From the NCBI RefSeq assembly GCF_018332655.1, contig NZ_BOQL01000063.1, positions 1 to 64,000 on the forward strand: DNA of 64,000 nucleotides, given 5' to 3'. A program made the position numbers and the translations under genes. Source of the stretch: Actinoplanes auranticolor (GTDB taxonomy: Bacteria > Actinomycetota > Actinomycetes > Mycobacteriales > Micromonosporaceae). The notes under the pieces were generated by a model. It made no database searches. It saw only the letters and a list, made by a program, of their open reading frames with translations, and was not told the origin of the DNA. Of this stretch, positions 60,688 through 64,000 are shown in pieces (the stretch's first letter is position 1; every line of letters starts with the position of its first letter).

Positions 60688-61389
60688 TCAGGTGACCAGG
60701 CCGACGGCGAGCACGGCGATCACGACGCTGGAGACCATGGCGGTGATCAGGCGGCCGCGGTCGCCGGTGAGCAGGCGGCCGACCAGGGCACCACCGCCGG
60801 CGATGAGCAGTTGCCAGCTCGCCGAGGCGACAAAGGCGCCGAGCACGAACCACACCCCGCCGCCCGTGCCGCCGCGCCCCATGACCAGCGCGGCGAAGTA
60901 GACGATGGTGGCGGGGTTGAGCAGGGTCAGCCCGAGCACACCGAGGTACGCACGGCCGGCCGTGGTGGTGTCCGATGCAACTGGCGGAGGCCCGCGCAGC
61001 GCGGCAGCACCCGGGTCCACACCCTCCCGGTCCGCGCCCGGCCCTGCGGCTCGTCCCGCCGCATCCGGCCCGAATCGCGCCGGGTCAGACCCGGCCGCGC
61101 GCTTGCGCAGGGCCGACCAGGCGGTGTGGGCCGCCAGGAGCAGCAGGACCACCGCTGCGACCCAGCGCAGCGGCGTCGCGATCGGCGTGATCGCCGCCGC
61201 CAGCGCCGCCCCGCCCAGCACCGCGATCAGCGCATACACCCCGTCGGCGGTGGCCGCGCCCAGCCCAGCTGCCGCACCGACCCGCAGAGAGGTGCGGGCG
61301 GTCAGGCCGGCGATCAGGACCGCGATGGCACCGACGGGCACGGCGACGCCGTAGCCGGCGATCGCGCCGGCCAGGAACGCCGCGGTCAT
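60688..61389 (-). CDS. LysE/RhtB-family amino-acid exporter
   Basis: A 233-residue membrane protein from ATG 61389. AFLAGAIAGYGVAVPVGAIAVLIA is the LysE N-terminal helix with the Pro-Gly core (AVPVGAI), followed by five more membrane helices. A hydrophilic Asp/Pro-rich loop (about 105-145) separates the halves, and LGLTLLNPATIVYFAALV is the second conserved NP motif. Exports amino acids or analogues. It is convergent with the AlkD-like gene (11 bp apart). Confidence 0.9.
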   Translation of the reverse strand: MTAAFLAGAIAGYGVAVPVGAIAVLIAGLTARTSLRVGAAAGLGAATADGVYALIAVLGGAALAAAITPIATPLRWVAAVVLLLLAAHTAWSALRKRAAGSDPARFGPDAAGRAAGPGADREGVDPGAAALRGPPPVASDTTTAGRAYLGVLGLTLLNPATIVYFAALVMGRGGTGGGVWFVLGAFVASASWQLLIAGGGALVGRLLTGDRGRLITAMVSSVVIAVLAVGLVT

Positions 61390-61540
61390 GGCGCGGGTGG
61401 GTGCGTGGCCGGGCCGGCGGCGACGCGCTGCTGTCGCGTGGCCCGGCCGGGCGCGGCGGCAGACAGGGTCGGGTGCGGGCTCGGCTTCTTCACGCCGCCA
61501 TGATGGCCGCGGCGCCGCGGCGGAGGCCACCGATTTTGCC

Positions 61541-61639
61541 GGGATGCGCCGGCCGCCGAGACGCGCCGGCCACCGGGATGCGCCGGCCGCTATGCGCTCA
61601 GCCCGCCATACGCTCAGCCCGCCGGGATGCGCCGGCCGC
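61541..61639. repeat. GGGATGCGCCGGCCGC intergenic repeat cluster
   Basis: Three perfect 16-bp copies lie at 61541-61556, 61575-61590 and 61624-61639, with a decayed one near 61558. Between copies two and three a 14-bp phrase ACGCTCAGCCCGCC-like is also doubled (61591-61623). The 313-bp gap (61390-61702) otherwise contains no gene, only the TAGGGT promoter of the next gene. Confidence 0.85.
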
Positions 61640-61702
61640 CGTGTACGCCGGCGCGTTTCGGGCGGGCCGCTGCGGCGGATGCGGACACGTTAGGGTCCGG
61701 AG

Positions 61703-62395
61703 ATGGGTGTGGTCGCGGAGCTGATCCTGATCCGGCACGGGCAGAGCGCGGCGAACGTCGCCTTCCCGCTCGCCAACCAGCGGGGACTGCTGGAATCCGG
61801 CCTGAGTGGCCGGGACACCGATGTGGAGCTGACCGAGCTCGGGGTGGAGCAGGCGCGCGCGGTCGGGCGGTGGCTGGCCACGCCGGCCCCCGGTGGGCTG
61901 CCCGAGGTGGTGATCACGTCGCCGTACCTGCGGGCGCGGGAGACGTGGCGGATCGCCGCCGAGACCTCCGGGCTGTCGCTGCCGGCGCCGGGCACCGACG
62001 ACCGGCTCGTGGACCGGCTGACCGGGGAGCTGGAGTTGCTGACCGACGCCGCGATCCGGCAGCGTTTCCCGGACGAGCCGGCCCGCTTCGAGCAGGCCGG
62101 TGAGTACGCCTACCGCCCACCGGGCGGCGAGACCTTCAGTGACATCGCCGACCGGCTCACCTCATTTCTCGACGACCTGAACGGCAAGCAGGCCGGCCGG
62201 CGGGTCGTGGTGGTGGCGCACGACTCGGTGGTGCTGATGATGCGCTTCGTCATCGAGGGCCTAGAGCTCGCGGCGCTGCCGGGGATCGTGGCGGAGCACG
62301 GCCCGATCGGCAACGCCTCGATCACCAGCTTCCGGGAGTCGTCGGGCCGTCTCGTGCTGGACCGCTACAACACGGTCGACCACCTCCGGCCCTGA
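61703..62395 (+). CDS. Histidine phosphatase (phosphoglycerate-mutase-like)
   Basis: A 230-residue protein. LILIRHGQSAANVAF is the phosphohistidine RHG motif, with SPYLRARETW, PPGGETFSDIADRLTSF and VVAHDSVVLMMRF for the second His. ATG 61703 has TAGGGT (61691-61696) 6 nt upstream, so it is leaderless; GTG 61709 with GGAG 6 nt before it is the alternative. The family includes cofactor-dependent mutases and many phosphatases; the absent mutase-only insertions suggest a phosphatase. Confidence 0.9.
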   Translation: MGVVAELILIRHGQSAANVAFPLANQRGLLESGLSGRDTDVELTELGVEQARAVGRWLATPAPGGLPEVVITSPYLRARETWRIAAETSGLSLPAPGTDDRLVDRLTGELELLTDAAIRQRFPDEPARFEQAGEYAYRPPGGETFSDIADRLTSFLDDLNGKQAGRRVVVVAHDSVVLMMRFVIEGLELAALPGIVAEHGPIGNASITSFRESSGRLVLDRYNTVDHLRP

Positions 62396-62398
62396 CCC

Positions 62399-63142
62399 CT
62401 ACTCCGTGTCGGTCCAGGCCAGGAACTCCTCGACGGCCTCGCGGTCGCCGTCGACCTCGATGCTCTCCAGCGGGATCCGCTTGTAGACCGCGAGCACCAG
62501 GTCGCTGGCCGAGCCGCGCATCGTCGCGAGCGGCTCGCCGCTGGCCGCCGGGCCGGACTTGGCCCCGGACGGGGTGAGGTCGACCAGCCAGGTCGGGCCC
62601 TCCACCGCCGACAGCGCGATCCGGGACGGGCGGTGCGGCCAGGCGCCGATCGAGCCCAGCGTGACCACCAGCAGCTCGTCGATCGTGTCGACCGCGACCC
62701 CGGCCGGGATCGGCTCCGGCTTGCCGACGGTCTCCTGGGCGTCCCAGGCGTGCACCGCTGCTTCCTGGACCTGGTGGCGGGCCACCGCACTGGAGGTCAT
62801 CGGCGCTTCTGAGGCGCCCCACCACGTCCAGCAGTCGCGGTCCGGGCCGGCCACCCGCAGCGCGTCGATCAGCACCCGGGTCGACTCGGCCGACCACTCG
62901 ACCAGGTCACCGGTGGGGTCGCCGGTGACGAACTCGGGTGCGCTGTCGGCCGGGCCGGCCGCGATGACCTCGGCCCAGAAACGTTGGACGGAGCCCAGGT
63001 GAGCCACCAAGTCCCGCAGGGACCAGTCGGGGCAGCCGGGCACGGGGGCCTGGGTGTCGCCCGTGGCCACCGCCTGGCGGAGGGCGGCCGAGCGCTCGGC
63101 GATCAGGTCCAGCAGTTCGGGGAAGGGCAGCAACTGCATCAT
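62399..63142 (-). CDS. Maleylpyruvate isomerase / mycothiol-dependent DinB-family protein
   Basis: A 247-residue protein from ATG 63142 (or 63139). PGCPDWSLRDLVAHLGSVQRFWAEVI has the conserved His of the MDMPI_N helix bundle, and ARHQVQEAAVHAWDAQ supplies further metal-binding His and Glu. The C-terminal MDMPI_C-like domain begins near 150. Members use mycothiol for isomerisation or thiol transfer. The substrate is unknown. It is convergent with the phosphatase gene, 3 bp apart. Confidence 0.88.
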   Translation of the reverse strand: MMQLLPFPELLDLIAERSAALRQAVATGDTQAPVPGCPDWSLRDLVAHLGSVQRFWAEVIAAGPADSAPEFVTGDPTGDLVEWSAESTRVLIDALRVAGPDRDCWTWWGASEAPMTSSAVARHQVQEAAVHAWDAQETVGKPEPIPAGVAVDTIDELLVVTLGSIGAWPHRPSRIALSAVEGPTWLVDLTPSGAKSGPAASGEPLATMRGSASDLVLAVYKRIPLESIEVDGDREAVEEFLAWTDTE

Positions 63143-63179
63143 CCCGATGGTCTACCACCGGCCTGCGACATCTTTGGGC

Positions 63180-64000
63180 TCAATGCGATTCCCGGCTCAC
63201 CTCGTCGCCGCTGGAGCCGACGAGGAAGTCCAGGTCGGCGCCCACTTCGGCGCCCAGGACGGTGTCCACGTACAACTTCTGCCAGCCGCGGTCGGGACGG
63301 GCCAGCGCGGCCAGCAGGGCGGCGGACGGCTCGCGCGCGGCCAGTTCCTCGTCCGGTATGTCCACCGAGAGCTGCCGGTTCTCCACGTCGAGGATGATCC
63401 AGTCGCCGTCGCGGACCCGGTCCAGCGGTCCCCCGGCGGCGGCCTCCGGGGCCACGTGCAGCACGACCGTCCCGTACGCCGTACCGCTCATCCGCCCGTC
63501 GCAGACCCGGACCATGTCCCGCACGCCCTGGTGCAGCAGCTTGGTCGGCAGCGGCATGTTCGCCACCTCGGGCATGCCCGGGTAGCCGCGCGGCCCGCAG
63601 CCGCGCAGCACCAGCACGGAGTCCGCGTCGACGTCGAGGTCCGGCGCGTCGATGCGGGCGTTGAAGTCCTCCACCGAGTCGAAGACCAGCGCCCGGCCGC
63701 GGTGCCGCAGCAGGTGCGGGCTGGCCGCGGCGGGCTTGATGATCGCGCCCGCGGGGGCCAGGTTGCCGTGCAGCACGGCGATGCCGGCGTGCGGCAGCAG
63801 CGGCTTGTCGCGGCTGCGGATGACGTCCTGATCCCAGATCTGAGCCTCGGCCAGGGACTCGACGAAGGGCCGGCCGGTCACGTCGATCGCGTCCGGGTCG
63901 AGCAGGTCGGCCACCTCACGCAGCACCGCGGCCAGGCCGCCGGCCCGGTGCAGGTCCTCCATCAGGTACTTGCCGGCGGGCTGCAGGTCGACCAGCAGCG
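63180..64000 (-). CDS. IlvD/Edd family dehydratase, C-terminal part (gene cut by window edge)
   Basis: Reading continues past the right edge: 63963-64000 encode LLVDLQPAGKYLMED, joining LHRAGGLAAVLREVADLL. The remaining C-terminal half has LHGNLAPAGAIIKPA, VVFD-like strand FDSVEDFNARI, RGCGPRGYPGMPEVANMPLP and the active-site-proximal DGRMSGTAYG. These are the hallmarks of dihydroxy-acid or sugar-acid dehydratases with an Fe-S cluster (the Cys lie outside the window). The details fit sugar-acid (arabonate/xylonate) dehydratases better than IlvD. It precedes the isomerase-like gene by 37 bp on the same strand. Confidence 0.88.
   Translation of the reverse strand, partial: LLVDLQPAGKYLMEDLHRAGGLAAVLREVADLLDPDAIDVTGRPFVESLAEAQIWDQDVIRSRDKPLLPHAGIAVLHGNLAPAGAIIKPAAASPHLLRHRGRALVFDSVEDFNARIDAPDLDVDADSVLVLRGCGPRGYPGMPEVANMPLPTKLLHQGVRDMVRVCDGRMSGTAYGTVVLHVAPEAAAGGPLDRVRDGDWIILDVENRQLSVDIPDEELAAREPSAALLAALARPDRGWQKLYVDTVLGAEVGADLDFLVGSSGDEVSRESH

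Noticed and set aside
61541..61639. CRISPR array
   Set aside because: The repeats are 16 bp with irregular 18 to 33-bp gaps that are themselves repetitive; there are no unique spacers and no cas genes in the window.

Overview
The window is a very GC-rich actinobacterial chromosome segment. It lies in the family Micromonosporaceae or close to it, most probably Actinoplanes-like; the species cannot be fixed from the sequence. The evidence is the codon use, the many GTG starts, recurrent leaderless-type promoters (a TANNNT hexamer 6-7 nt before the start codon), actinobacteria-specific families (acVLRF1, DUF3097, DUF2630, GlnR-type regulator, AcnR, mycothiol-type DinB protein) and gene order. 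No rRNA, tRNA, IS element, prophage or CRISPR array was seen.

The backbone follows the order known from Mycobacterium tuberculosis Rv1472-Rv1485, recalled from general knowledge: hemH - fabI (inhA) - fabG (8.7-11.3 kb), the VWA / DUF58 / MoxR operon (15.8-19.0 kb), acn (36.5-39.3 kb), acnR (42.4 kb), the enoyl-CoA hydratase and small HTH protein (55.1-56.1 kb) and the ABC-F ATPase (56.6-58.2 kb). Lineage-specific islands separate these blocks.

0-8.7 kb: SPFH/NfeD membrane pair (first gene cut by the window edge), serine hydrolase, PEP-mutase family lyase, ArsR regulator, DUF3097, three NUDIX hydrolases (two a tandem duplication), an alpha/beta hydrolase, a HAD-IIA phosphatase and a short vestige of a response regulator. 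8.7-11.3 kb: haem and fatty-acid synthesis. 11.4-15.8 kb: a DesK/NarL-type two-component system, a secreted hydrolase and a membrane acyltransferase. A 15-bp box occurs both before the kinase gene and before the hydrolase gene. A 343-bp gap follows with hairpins and two possible small ORFs. 15.8-22.2 kb: MoxR/DUF58/VWA chaperone-like operon, PH-domain membrane proteins, hotdog thioesterase. 22.2-36.4 kb: PIN-like protein coupled to an ECF sigma factor, hydrolase, kinases, Cu/Zn-SOD-like lipoprotein, aminopeptidase P, a 989-residue sensor kinase, an antitoxin/Doc toxin pair with its operator, a pullulanase and an NTF2-like protein.

36.4-45.2 kb: acn, GlnR-type regulator, DUF2630, RIO kinase, a HAD protein lacking its nucleophile, and acnR. 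acn and acnR share a 20-bp upstream motif. Next comes the most interesting locus: a three-gene, 4-nt-overlapping operon with a membrane protein ending in a Gly-Cys tail, a DUF692 multinuclear iron oxygenase (MNIO) and its likely partner protein. This looks like a peptide-tail modification system. 45.2-64 kb: an SDR pseudogene, cupin, XRE regulator with a duplicated start region, SDR, mug glycosylase coupled to a SET-domain gene, DUF429, ABC exporter, the echA/HTH/ABC-F block, zinc peptidase, acVLRF1 ribosome-rescue factor divergent from an AlkD-like protein, LysE exporter, a repeat-rich gap, phosphoglycerate-mutase-type phosphatase, mycothiol-type isomerase and a truncated IlvD/Edd dehydratase at the right edge.
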